Shown: positions 35,214-47,980 of the stretch, in pieces
How the letters are laid out: each line of letters starts with the position of its first letter
Position numbering within the stretch: position 1 is the first letter of the stretch
The notes under the pieces: generated by a model
Told to the model about the DNA's origin: nothing
Database searches by the model: none
The model's input: the letters and a program-made list of their open reading frames with translations, nothing else
Origin: Pseudopithomyces maydicus
Taxonomy: Eukaryota; Ascomycota; Dothideomycetes; Pleosporales; Didymosphaeriaceae
Reading direction: 5' to 3'
Length of the DNA stretch: 64,000 nt
Assembly (NCBI GenBank): GCA_026873275.1
Contig: JANTUC010000002.1
Location: forward strand, 992,001-1,056,000
Translations under genes and position numbers: made by a program

Positions 35214-35447
35214 TACATCACTGCACCGTAGCAAGAAAATCCATTAGACTCGGTCGCCCTTCTTGATAGAAAAAGTCTGCTTGTTCTCTCAGTCATATAC
35301 AATGACATTATTCGTATAACCGCACTAGAGCATTTCATCTATACGCATACTCCGTCGAGTAGCTTTTGAAACCGCCCTGCGTGAGCAAATGACCCCAGGC
35401 ACCGAACGCCATCCCATGCATCAACCCACTTTCATGACCCGTGACTT

Positions 35448-36603
35448 TTACAAGTTTGCCTGCTCTTGAGCCTTTTCCCTCTCCACTTCGTACATGAAGT
35501 CAAAGTAGCCCTTGTCAAAGTGGTGTACACGCACGTAGCCGTCCTCTCCACCGCTGCAGTATCCGGTGCCTTGCGGGTGGACCGCGACGTAGTTGAGGGG
35601 ACCGAAGTGACCCCTGACGCGGCCAATCTCCTCGCAGAAGATCTTGTGGTAGAAACGAGCTTCGAACTTTCCTTGGCGGGCGCTGGTCGTGGTGACATCC
35701 ATAGCCGCTTGACCACCGCCGAGGATAACGTAGTCCTTAACGGGCGTGATGGCGGCGCTGTTGAGAGGCGTGTCGGCAACGTATGTCTTGAGAACCTCGA
35801 GGCTGTCGGCAGCAGCGATCTACATGTGTGAGCTTTGGAACCTGGCCATCTGACCGAGAAGAAGTAGCTTACCTTGGCCGTCTTGTCCTTGGAAGCGGTG
35901 ATGAAGTATGTACGATCCTGCGCCCACTGAAGATCCGTGATGAGCGCATCGGGCTCGTGGACCTGAGTGTTGTAGAGAAGCTCTCCGTTCTTGGCATCGA
36001 ACTGCGAGACAGTGCCATCCTCGTGTCCAGCGATGATGTAGTGTGCCAGGTAGCTGAAGCCGGCGACTGTGGGCTTGCTGTCCTCGCACACGATGCGCAG
36101 GACGTGCTCGTCTGATTGCTTTGCCTCGGGGTCGGGGTTGATCTCGTAGACGACAATGGTACCGAGGTGGCCAGAACGCTTCTCGGTTACTCCGAGAAGT
36201 TGCCTGCCGTCTGCGGAGAATTCGACGCGCTTGATCGATGTGGGGAAGTCCCAGGTCTTCAACAGCTTTCCGGTCTTGACCTCCCATAGCCGCATCGTGT
36301 TGTCAGCTCCACCGGTCGCAAGCAGGGTCGAGGTGGGGTCAACGTCGACCGTCCAGAGCGCACCCTGGTGTCCGTGGTACGTGCCTAACCGTTCGCCATT
36401 GTGGGAGTCTGCCTGTCGTAAGCATTTGCACATCGGGCCAGCGCATTAAACACAAAATCCAAGCTAGGGAGCTCGAGACGGGGCCACTAACACCATGCGC
36501 ACACGACGTGATCCTTGGAAACGGAAAAGATGATGTCGCCATCGGGGTTGTATTTGACCTGCGTGAGCGCACGCTCGTGTCCGGAAAGCAATATGGGTCT
36601 CAT
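35448..36603 (-). CDS. TIF34: translation initiation factor eIF3 subunit i, three exons
   Basis: WD40 subunit of the eIF3 complex that brings mRNA and initiator tRNA to the 40S ribosome. Exons are 36603-36492, 36408-35873 and 35819-35448, 339 aa, the normal length. The N-terminus [19 protein letters not shown] is diagnostic. The first intron uses a GTTAGT donor, which gives the expected [27 protein letters not shown] junction when spliced at residue 38. Seven blades of WD repeats can be followed, including [20 protein letters not shown] and [12 protein letters not shown]. The last blade contains [19 protein letters not shown]. The C-terminal tail is a short charged helix. Cytosolic, essential housekeeping gene. 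It lies just downstream of isocitrate lyase on the same strand. Confidence 0.96.
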
Positions 36604-36997
36604 TTTGGCCGCGAGTGTGGTGTGGGGAGACTTGGGACGAGGTGGCGGCGGGGAGGCGGATTTATGGAATTTCGCGACTGAGTCTGCTCATAATGCGGAT
36701 GGTGTTGAAGTGGGCTGTGAGAAGGCCGCTAGCCGCATTTGGACAGCGTCCCGCATCCGCTCTCTGGACCACCATCTTCGACTCATCGCGCACGCACCTC
36801 GTTCGTGGGAGACCCGTAATTGCCATGGCAAGCTTGTGAGTCACAGGTAATCCATGGTCTCATCCTTCGTTGACCGTACAAGATTCGGCGCTTGGACAAG
36901 GAACCCGTCAATCACACCTCACTGTTGGCAATCGGGAAAGTGATGTGATCAAACGCTGAACTGCTAATTACACCTAATGCTACTTTGCTTGAATTCT
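36604..36997. promoter_or_regulatory. eIF3i promoter region
   Basis: 394 nt between the isocitrate lyase stop and the eIF3i start, both minus strand. No separate gene is seen. Confidence 0.45.
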
Positions 36998-38776
36998 TCA
37001 CTTGAATTGGTCCTCCGTAACACCCTTGCCCATCGCCGCCGTCGAGCTGACGCCGCCGCTTACCATCTTCAGCAGGCTGTCTACATAATTTGCTCCACTC
37101 CATTTTTGGTGTGTCAACACTTCTACCTTGTTCTCCGCCTCTGGCTCTTGAATGATCTCTCCATATGCCCGCATACCCTGCTTCGCATATGCCTTTGAAA
37201 AGGTATCGGCCATGAGTGCCGTTTGGTGGAGACCGGCCAAGGTGATGAACTGCCAACAGTAGCCAAGCGCAGCAAGACGATGGATATATGTCTCTTGCTC
37301 ATCCCGGGGCATGGCTGCCTTCCAGTTGAACGAGGGCGACAAGTTGTAGGCCAATCTAGATCCTGTCAGTGGCGATCGAAACGTTTCAAGGTGTGTATGC
37401 TCACTTTTGCTCGGGCCAGACGGCATGTACGCCGTCAGCGAATTCCTTCGCTTGCCCATAGTCAGGCTTTGCCGACTCCATCCATATCATGTCTGCGTAC
37501 GGCGCGTATGCGACGGCACGGTTCACAGCACACTGGCATCCACCCTTGTATCTGTAGTAACCTTCTCGGGTTCTAGCAGCCTCCCAATCAAAGAAGACGT
37601 CAACGCCGGTGAGGCCCTTGGCAATGGCGCGTGCTTCAGTGTTGCTTCTACCCTTGCTCTTCTGCAAGAATTCTTGTATCATACTCTGCTTGTCGACGTG
37701 CACGCCTGCGTTGATGGTATCGATGACAGCCTCGTGATACAGCTTCAAATGTGCCTCCTTCATCCATGCATCTTCTATGGCTTGCAGTTCGGCACCGTTC
37801 TTGCCCGCTTGCTCGGCAGAGTACATAAGCTCACCAAGCGATTGCAGTGCAGGATTTGTGCTACCAAGAATGTAATGGTGGTCACGAGGATCGATGGTGG
37901 AAGTGATGAGGGTGGCGGCTTCGGAATCTGTGCGTGCCACTGCGAGCAGATCGACACCTGTTGAATGATTGCGTCAGTTCATTCTTCTCAAGCGGCATGC
38001 CCGGGTATATTTCGACTCACCCATGATATCGGCTTGTGCTCGAATAGCGACGAGACGGTTGATATGCTCGCTGATAGGTACCAGGACCTTTCCAGCCATG
38101 TGCCCACACTTCTTTGTCCCTGGTGCCTGATCTTCGATATGGATGCCAGCCGCACCTTTCTCGACAAACATCTTAGTGAGCTTCATGATCGCCGTTAATC
38201 CTCCGTGACCAGTATCCGCATCAGCAATGATGGGACGCAAGAAGTCAACGTTAGGAGCGTTCGCACGATTAGCCTTTGGCGTAGTGAGACGCTCTTCCCG
38301 TTGTTTCCGATCGTGGAAAAGTTGTGCCATGAAGAGATGCCCAACTTTGTTTGGAACAGTTGTCATGGGGTAGTCTGCTAGGTCTGGGCCGGGCTCATCT
38401 GTCGTCGATGCAGTGGACGAGCATTGCCAGCCAGACACGTAGACAGTATCCAGGTACTTCGCCATCTGGGTGACCATCACTGGATCCAGACAGCCGTATG
38501 TGAAGCTTACGTCGTTATTCTTTGACCCGGTCAGCCACTATCGAGTCGATTGCATAGAGCACGCTGGCTTACCTTGAATCTTCCTTCCACAATGTTCCAG
38601 AGCTTCTTCGACTGCGTATTGCTAGGGTACTGAAGCTTCAGCGTACCTCTCTTCTGCACAATCTGCTCTGCTGTGAAAGGTCTTCGCGTATGCCGCCACC
38701 TTGAGTCTGACCACCACTTCTTCACATCTTCAACCTCCTGTTGGTATTGTTGCTCCTCGTTCTCAATATTCGCCAT
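36998..38776 (-). CDS. ICL1: isocitrate lyase, four exons
   Basis: Glyoxylate-cycle enzyme that splits isocitrate into succinate and glyoxylate, needed for growth on acetate and fatty acids; peroxisomal or glyoxysomal in fungi. Exons are 38776-38573, 38519-38021, 37957-37405 and 37355-36998, in frame, 537 aa. The start [15 protein letters not shown] has no mitochondrial presequence, which argues for isocitrate lyase rather than methylisocitrate lyase. The active-site cysteine is in KKCGH near residues 201-205, preceded by the metal-binding DADTGHGG and [11 protein letters not shown]. The conserved NLSPSFNW is at the start of exon 4. The C-terminus TEDQFK is not a standard SKL-type peroxisome signal. 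An in-frame ATG at 38815 would add 13 residues and is less likely. Confidence 0.97.
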
Positions 38777-39610
38777 GCTTACTATGTGTGATAGGAAAGT
38801 GTTCAATGAAGTCAAAATCTAGAATGTGTATACAAAGAGAAGAAGGGAAATTCACTCTTTCTTTAAGATGAGGAGATGATGACACACTGCCGTAGCCTCG
38901 GTAGTCTACCACACGTTTCGCGCAAGCAGAGCGGCGAGCAAGCCAAGCTCTTAAGTATGTAAGAGCATCCCCAGACTCCAGAATAGGTAAGGTTCACATT
39001 CCAGGACATGAGCCGACCAGTAGCACTGGTCGGGAACACTCGGGTAGCTGTACCATTGGTCCGAGTGAGCGCGCCGAGGGTCACCGCAATGCCAGTTCGA
39101 ACATGAGGACAGGCTTCGCCCCTCGGCCCAAAGGACGCGTTATGAGAGGGCAGACATTTGGGATTGGGGAAGTGGAACCGGGACCATTGCGGGATGACGT
39201 TTGGCGCAGGCTTGTGATTCTTTGGTGGGAGAAGTTCAATTCAATTTGCTACCAACTTCGCAAGATTTTACAAGAGGGCAGATGTGGCGGCGATTTGGAT
39301 GCAGCACGCGACCAAACAGCTTCACATGCCTTTGCTGATTCGACATGTTGTTGACAGAAGCAGCAGCATGTGAACGTACGTTGTGAAAGATCGCTCCAGC
39401 CGACCATCCGCTAACCCTTTGGGGTACCTCGGCTATCACCCGCTTTCGTACGGGCTAGTACTGCGCCAGTGTCACGATTGCGATCAAAGGCCCTCGATCA
39501 TTCCCCTCATGCTTCTTCATGTCCCCCATGTGAAGATGCATGGGTTCAAAAGCCCGCTTCCTCGGTGATTTGACTACACCCAATGCTGTGCAAGCTCTTT
39601 CGGTTTCCAT
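38777..39610. promoter_or_regulatory. isocitrate lyase upstream region
   Basis: 834 nt holding the isocitrate lyase promoter and the 3' end of the DUF1365 gene. Carbon-source control through FacB or CreA-type sites is expected for this gene from other fungi, but I do not claim a specific site. No gene is seen. Confidence 0.5.
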
Positions 39611-41784
39611 TCACTTGTACCCCTTCAGCAGCCCATATATGTGGCACAGCCCAAAAAGGATAGACTTTAAACACAGCGAGTAGCTGAAAGTAATGTTATG
39701 CGAGTGACCTTGAGCTTGAGAAAATGAGTTCATCAAGCTAGTACCAAGCCAGCACAGCGTGACCCGCAGTGAAAGATCGAGTAGATCAATGATCTCTACA
39801 AAGCCCAATGCATATCTCTGAGCCAGAAATATCTTCGTCACTGCTCTTCTGTAGCTTCCTGCATAACGCAATCCACCAGAAGGTGATCGCACGAAACGGT
39901 CAAGTTCTGAAAATGAGTGCTCACGAATGTCGTCAATCTCAAATTCGACCGCCTTTGGTGAAATCGGATACGCAGATTCGGCGGGTGGGCATCTTAACTT
40001 CTTGAGGATAGTCCACCGCAGCTCGTCAATGCTGTTCCTTGGCCAAAGTTGTTCGTCTTGTTTCAGCTGGTCTAATGTGGAGTCTGGTAGAAGCAGCGGT
40101 AGCAAGGCCGGTTGGGAGATCCAGAGAGTACGATTCTTTTCATCGGTAATGAGGCACTCGCGATCCAAAGCTTCCCATGTGTGCGCATAATGCACAAATC
40201 GTGTGTAGAAAGCACCCGTCGAGACGCGTATATCTAAGTTTTTTACGTTCCATTCGCGGCCACGTCGATGTGTAGTTGCAACAATGTCTTTGGGCTTATT
40301 CGGGATAGCGGTCTCGTAATTGATCCAGAATGGCGTGGTAGAATGATGGACGATATAGAAGAGGTAATCTTGAAAGACCTTTTGTAGGAAACTGTAGAAT
40401 ATTAGTGACGGATGCGCCAAATACAGTAAAATGTAGTACCATTCCGTTTCCGAAGGCATTCGGCCAAGGCTCGAGGCACGTACTTCCGGGCGAAACCACA
40501 CATGCAGTCCTCGTCGAGAATACAGCACATATGCTTCTTTCAAGATCCGAGGAAACGTCATGAATCCTACCCATCCCCAGGCAGCGATGAATTTTATAAT
40601 ATTAAACCAACTCAGATTTTCAAGTTCCAATGCCGTACTAGTTGAAAAGAGTCGTGCGACTATCTTCGCGTGGTCTTTCGAAGATCTTAACGTAATCGTA
40701 ATGTCAATAGTTGGAGCGGTATCCGGGGATGGAAATGGATTCAAAGCTTTCTGTGAATAGCCGCCACCCTTTCGCGAGTTGAACGGTGAGACATGGAATT
40801 CCTTTGTCCAGTAATCGGTAAATGTCGTCTTCGACGTTGGAGGAACCAGTGTCTCTTCGTCTGGAGTTTGAAGAGGACTGGTAGGACTGGACCCGTCCAA
40901 TAAGTACAGGTGTCTTTCACCAAATGTATTGTTGACTTCAGTAATCATACGCGTAAGTTCATGATCGCTATTGTAAATATACCAAAAAGAGGCCGGATTA
41001 AAAGCATATCCGAAGAAGCGCGGCGCGGTGACCAAGTATGCGTAGGACCATTCGTTGTCTTTCACACCCTACTTGTTCAGTTGTGTTGTTGGCAAACTGC
41101 TGAAGGGTACATGCATACCTTTTCTCTTAGAAACACTTTGAGCTTTCCATAGAAACCCAAACTGGCTTGACCTCGACTTAGATAGTCATCTGCATGAATC
41201 CGCAACCACCATCTTCCAAGATACATATCTCCACCATCTGGAATGTCCGTGCCATCCGGTGTGGTGCCTCCTGGTACAATAGGAAACCCAGATAGTAAGT
41301 AGTCGTACCCAAAAGCATGGTGCTTTGGAAAAATACGGGTATGCGTTGTTCGGCAAGGGATAATGAATGGTTTGGGAGGTTGTAGAGTCCATGGGCGTGT
41401 CCCTGTTGGAAGATGATCACGTTGCGTTCCGCTGCCGCAGCTGTTTTTAATGAACAGGTATGAGACTATAGCGATGGCAACTAGTAGTGCAGCGCTGCCA
41501 AATACCATGACGGCGCCTCTGTCGTCAGCCAACGTACCACATCTTGCCACAATCGCTTCAGTAATGTTTTCTCGGAAAACCAGGCTTGTGACAAGCCCGA
41601 ACCAAAGGCAGTCTCGCAGCACTTTGTGATCTTTATAGCGCACTCTTACGCTGCCCAGCGCAACCCATAGCGCGTACAGTGGCCAGATCGGCAGCCCGAA
41701 TACAAGCGCGGACGGGGCGACAGAAAGAAGGACCAGTATAAGCTTTTGGGTTAGGGCAACACGGCCGCTCGCAGCCGTCTTCAT
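39611..41784 (-). CDS. DUF1365 protein with N-terminal membrane helices, three exons
   Basis: Member of the DUF1365 family, whose function is unproven; in bacteria it often sits beside cyclopropane-fatty-acid synthase. Exons are 41784-41119, 41068-40440 and 40391-39611, 691 aa. The last intron is 48 nt without a stop, so the unspliced frame is also open. Two to three hydrophobic helices occupy about residues 12-120 (LILVLLSVAPSALVFGLPIW, then VFGSAALLVAIAIVSYLFI). The DUF1365 core starts near residue 145 with PCRTTHTRIFPKHHAFGYDYLL. It continues with YLGRWWLRIHADDYL, YLVTAPRFFGYAFNPASFWYIY and EVNNTFGERHLYL, all close to the bacterial pattern. The remaining 400 residues include a second hydrophobic patch and a long, less conserved C-terminal region. 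It is probably membrane-anchored. No lipid-modifying neighbour is present. Confidence 0.88.
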
Positions 41785-42980
41785 GAGAGGATGTTGATGT
41801 TGAAGGGGTTTCGATTAGAAAGAATGATGCTAAATGCACCCACAGCGAGATGGCGAAACGCACTAAACCCTTTTCACCCAGTCGTGTCAGGGTCTCCAGA
41901 CATAGCGCCAGTCTACACGTTTCGATGTGCCAACCATGGCACAAGTTATCCCAAGATGCTCCGTAATTGCTATCTGGAGAGCCAGTTGACTCAGAAAGAG
42001 GACTGGCGTGGCAATGGCGATAGGAAGCTCGGCTTCGTGTCCAGGCGGTACATGATGCGGCTCCCATACATCTCCAGAGCACATATGCTAGTCACCACCA
42101 CGGGTAGTGTCTACTTCTTCAAGTTCTTAGGCATTTGGGATGTTTGTTGTTGAGGGTGTAGAAGGCGAGTTTATTGGGAAACACCACCTCATATAACTCA
42201 TTCCCACAGGATGTCTACGGAACCAGCCCGCGTGCCATAATAAGCTGATTGGCCGGTCCACCACAACCGCAAACTCGACGGCAATTGAGAGATTTGGCGT
42301 CGGCACATTGGAAGCCGAATGTCGCGTGGAGATGTCACGTATTGCTAAGGCGAAAGTACCCTGCCCACACAACAGAAGGAGCTTCACTGTGGAACGAACG
42401 GGAAGATAAGCGATGGCGCGGGGCATGATTGCGGGTTTGCGGGCCGGTACACCGCCAAAGTCTACCATACACAAACTCGACACCGAATTCCGGTACGTCA
42501 GCCCTATGCGTATTAAAAGCGAAGGATACTTCGTATCAACCTATGAGATGCCGATTACTGTGCGGGGTGTGAAGGTTCCTACTGCATTTGTTACGTTACC
42601 ACGGATTCGGTGCGTGACAAATGAAGACCCCATTTGGTGATGTGAATGCGCACGTGGGGTATGGCTACAATGAGGCTAGCCAGTTCCAGGAATTCCCGTG
42701 TGACTGACTGGGATCTTAGTTGTTGTAGAATTCAGCGACTTCGGGAGGATGGCACATCGACCGTGGTTTACCCACACTTGTAATACACCGTAGACGCTGT
42801 AATTGGTGGCCATGCTTCCATTTCCATTTACGAAGTGGCACAGTCTAAGGAATAGCGGGCTTTGAGCCCAGGGATGCTTGCGAGTGGGGTTGGCACCGAA
42901 GTATAAGTTCACTTCCAAGGTGGGACTACAAACTCGTACTTTTCTCTTCGTCACATCTTCCCTCTCTTTCCACAGCCAAA
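41785..42980. promoter_or_regulatory. 1.2 kb divergent region
   Basis: Between the DUF1365 gene (minus) and the beta-glucosidase gene (plus). Short frames on both strands (for example 41791-42153 plus, 42127-42483 minus) have no recognisable features. A pyrimidine-rich stretch lies directly before the beta-glucosidase ATG. Confidence 0.5.
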
Positions 42981-44665
<1,685 letters not shown>

Positions 44666-44877
44666 TAGAAAATTCAACATCTTGACTGTCTACTCTTCTG
44701 AACTAAATGCGAAAGCTTATGGAAGTTTGAGGCACTTCAAGAAAGGACAAGTGCCCATCTGCAAGACTCGAGGCTCAAGAGTTCGTCTCTGGCCCTTTGT
44801 ACTCTTGAGTTTTCCCAACCTTCAGCCATGGAGCGAATGCTGTATTCAAGGTCAGCTTCATGAGATAGTGACACGTG

Positions 44878-46846
44878 TTAGTCTCCAATATACATACGAT
44901 TGGTTTTGCCGCTCAAGCTCTCACCCAAAACGGGGAAATGTCTTTTTAGGACATCTTTCATGCCGTTGTATTGCACCCAATGCATACCAGTTTTGCTGTA
45001 CGTGTCTTCGTTCCAGTCCGTGGCAATATATCTGTCGCTCTTTAACCTTCTGCTGGCCATGAGAATGAAGACGCGGAATGCTGTATCGCTAAAACCGAAT
45101 CCCTTTGGCAATGGTTCACAGAGACATCCCACAAGTAAGTCCACTTTGTTGATATCTCCTTCGTAAACTTTTTCTAGCTTATGGGCAACGTCTTTGTTTC
45201 CGCCGGTGAGCTCGAGGAACGATGCGGCGGGCTTCATGTGGAAAAGCTCGCGGAACTTGTTATAGCGTGGGACACCGCGTTCGCGATCTCGTAGGATATC
45301 AATGGTGCCCAAGTCCACATGTCGACCTTCCGGTGTATTCAAGTCTCGCAGGAAATCAGGTGTGTTGTTCAACGTAACTGCGCCAGGATAATTGATTCCA
45401 AAACTGTATAGGATGTCTTCAAAGCCGAGGTTTTGCTCTTCAAGCGGTGCTCTTGCCTCCCCAAAAGCGACTCCCTTGATCGGATAGGTTTTCTTGTGTT
45501 CACCGTCTGATGCTTTGAAGAAAGCAATGTTGTCAGGAATTAGTGGGTGCAGACGATATACCGAAACGAATTCTTCAGTGAGCGAGTAAGGTGCGCCATG
45601 CTGTTCTGCACCTGAGCCAGGAATACCGCTTATGGATTCTCCAGGCCCGACACGACCGAGAAGCTTGTATAGTTTTTCACCCAAAATCCCCCACCAGTTT
45701 CCATGCATAGCAACATCGAGTGCTGGTGCGCAAGAATGGCCGGAGTCCATTCCGTAGTATGAATCTTAGCCATGAGAGCGCAGTTTACGAGTCGTGCAGT
45801 ATCGAACACTTTTTCTGAAGACCAATCGGGATAAGATTTTGCCAGTTCGTCACAAATAGCATTGTGCTCCAACACAAATAGCGTGTGAAGCATCTCGAGG
45901 CCAAGCCACCAGTTCGAGTTAAATCCGGTCTGAGGAATATTGTTCTTATCGCGAGGGAGATAGGTAACGAATCCTCGGTCGTCTACTTCAAGCTTGCCAT
46001 TCTTTGCCAGGCCACGGAGTTCCTTGGTGCGGGCTTCACTGCTCCCATAGATCTGGCTACCATCCCACCAATGAGTGTTTTCATTCTTGTACGCAGGCGA
46101 AGTCTCGTCAGTTGCATCCAGAGGGGTGTCTTCTTCTGTAGCTTCAACACTCATTTGGGGTTGGGGCCAGCTGTCGTTAGGTGGGAGCTTGATTTCGTAT
46201 TTTTTTGTTGTAGAGTTGGTATGCATGAACCTGCCAGACCCGATATTAGTAATTCGATTAATACCAAGGCAACATGTTTGCACTTGAGTCACCCTCATTT
46301 CCACGTCTATCTGACTTACCAATCATGCACCTGAAATTGAATCCATGCTGCGGCTAAGAGATTCAGGATCGTCGCAGGTTTGAATTCGTCACGTTTCAGT
46401 AACTCCTCGCTCACCACTCTCGGATTGGGGCTCAATAGTTCTTCTTCACTTGGTTTCTTCGTATTATCTCGGCTCACGTTTCGCCCAAAGCGCATCCCGA
46501 CACAACCCATCTTTGGTTGATTGACATCGTTGTACAGCCCGTCTGAATTTCGAGTGTGTGCAAATTCAGTGGGTACTGGGTCAGAGGCAGAAGTACCCTG
46601 GTAATCTGGTGAGGGGTACGCATCGTAAAGGTTGTGTTCACGGAGCTCGTAACGATAAGCTGCAAGGTTGAGAACACCAATATATCTACCAAACATTAAA
46701 TAGAAACCAAGAGGTTTTCGCAAATCAACATACGCAGGAAGTTTGTGCCACGGCACCAATTTGTTTACACCTTTAAAGAGCAGTATGAGTGCTTTCTTTG
46801 GTAGCGATGCAGTGTACGGCACAGCAGAATCAGGCTGGGGAGCCAT
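44878..46846 (-). CDS. stand-alone haem dioxygenase/peroxidase (alpha-dioxygenase-like), three exons, one frameshift
   Basis: Member of the peroxidase-cyclooxygenase superfamily, closest in motifs to fatty acid alpha-dioxygenases. It would oxygenate fatty acids to hydroperoxides. Exons are 46846-46734, 46685-46320 and 46230-44878. The first intron is 48 nt without a stop; splicing it gives LPAYIGVLNLAAYRYELREHNLYDA, as in the family. The distal haem histidine is in QVHDW (about residue 158). WWDGSQIYGSSE and LHTLFVLEHNAICDEL follow. The catalytic tyrosine and proximal histidine are in SVYRLHPLIP (tyrosine about residue 385). No cytochrome P450 half is present, unlike fungal Ppo/linoleate diol synthases. 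At 45725-45726 TEWTPAILAH and PALDVAMHGNWWGILGEKL lie in different frames. One extra base restores 610 aa. It has a short hydrophobic patch near the N-terminus but no clear signal peptide. Confidence 0.87.
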
Positions 46847-47980
46847 GCTGACGACACACCTTACGCGGCTGTCGGTGGGAAAGTATTATGCGCGAAGCTT
46901 CGTCCTGATCAGAGGGAAATGTATGTGTATTCTGGAGTCGAGTCAAGTATGATCCGGGAGCTCTAGTGATCAAAAGGAGGAGTAATTCTGTACAAGAAGG
47001 AGTCTTCGGTGTGTTTTGTTCAACTGGATGAAATTACCTAGGTAGTAAGTACAGAGAGGAAGGAACGTTGCTCATATAGCAGAGAGATAAGAACGCTTCG
47101 CAGAGCGACAGCCTTATCATCCCGCAAGCAAAGGTTTCAAGAGCACATGGCCCCTATATACCTCGTGCATGTCACGGCCACACAGTCAGCAGCTCACACG
47201 TCGCTTACGCCATGGAATCCTGGTAGCTGAACACTCGACGTTAATCACAACCAAACCTAATTTTCAGCTCTCCGCATTTTCTAAACCGAGGCGATGATGT
47301 GTCTGATTGCATGCAGTCATCTGCTGGGAAGCCCAAGCTAGGTTCGTATTACTCTGTCGACGGAAGTATTGGTGTGCGATCAGCTTGACTTTCCAGTTTC
47401 GGATCCAACGATAAGCAGGCGTGACAAGGGTGTTCACGCGGAACCCAAGGGCGGCTGTGGAGTAAGTCGTTTACTATTGAACGTCGAAATCCCGGCTTGG
47501 CTGAACGGAAAGGCGTTTTTAGTGGTAGGATACCCTGCTTTCATTCAAGTCTGCCTGCGGTAATGGCTGAAGCACTTTATGCACGAAGGAGGCATGTTGG
47601 CTCACAAGACCGCTAAGCTAGAGACGTTAGCGCAGCCCTTTCCAAGGTTCCCGCCGACTCGTTCGCCGTCCAAAAGCTTATATTTGAGCGCTGGGCAAGA
47701 CAGTACCAAGCATCAAGGGTCTCACGACCATCACCAAGTATAGGTACCTTGGTTTCCCGGACTTCCTATTCATGACTTGCATCCATGTGTGGCTTGGAGC
47801 AGAGAAGTAGGCGGATCCCTGCTGGGTCAGCAGATCATCGCAGTGACCATGAAAGATCGAACAACCATGTCACGCATGGGAGATCACGATATTGGGTGTT
47901 GCGCCGCGCGGTGTAGTAATTCAAATGATGATGTAAGTATTTTCTTGTTTGTCATGATGCATAATATTCTGGTTCTAGTT
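46847..47980. promoter_or_regulatory. 1.1 kb upstream region of the haem dioxygenase
   Basis: Between two minus-strand genes, holding the dioxygenase promoter and the 3' end of the receptor gene. Open frames are under 75 codons and not recognisable. No RNA gene is seen. Confidence 0.5.

Noticed and set aside
44878..46846. Fungal Ppo/linoleate diol synthase
   Set aside because: No cytochrome P450 domain follows the dioxygenase part, and the stop at 44878 is followed directly by the convergent beta-glucosidase gene.
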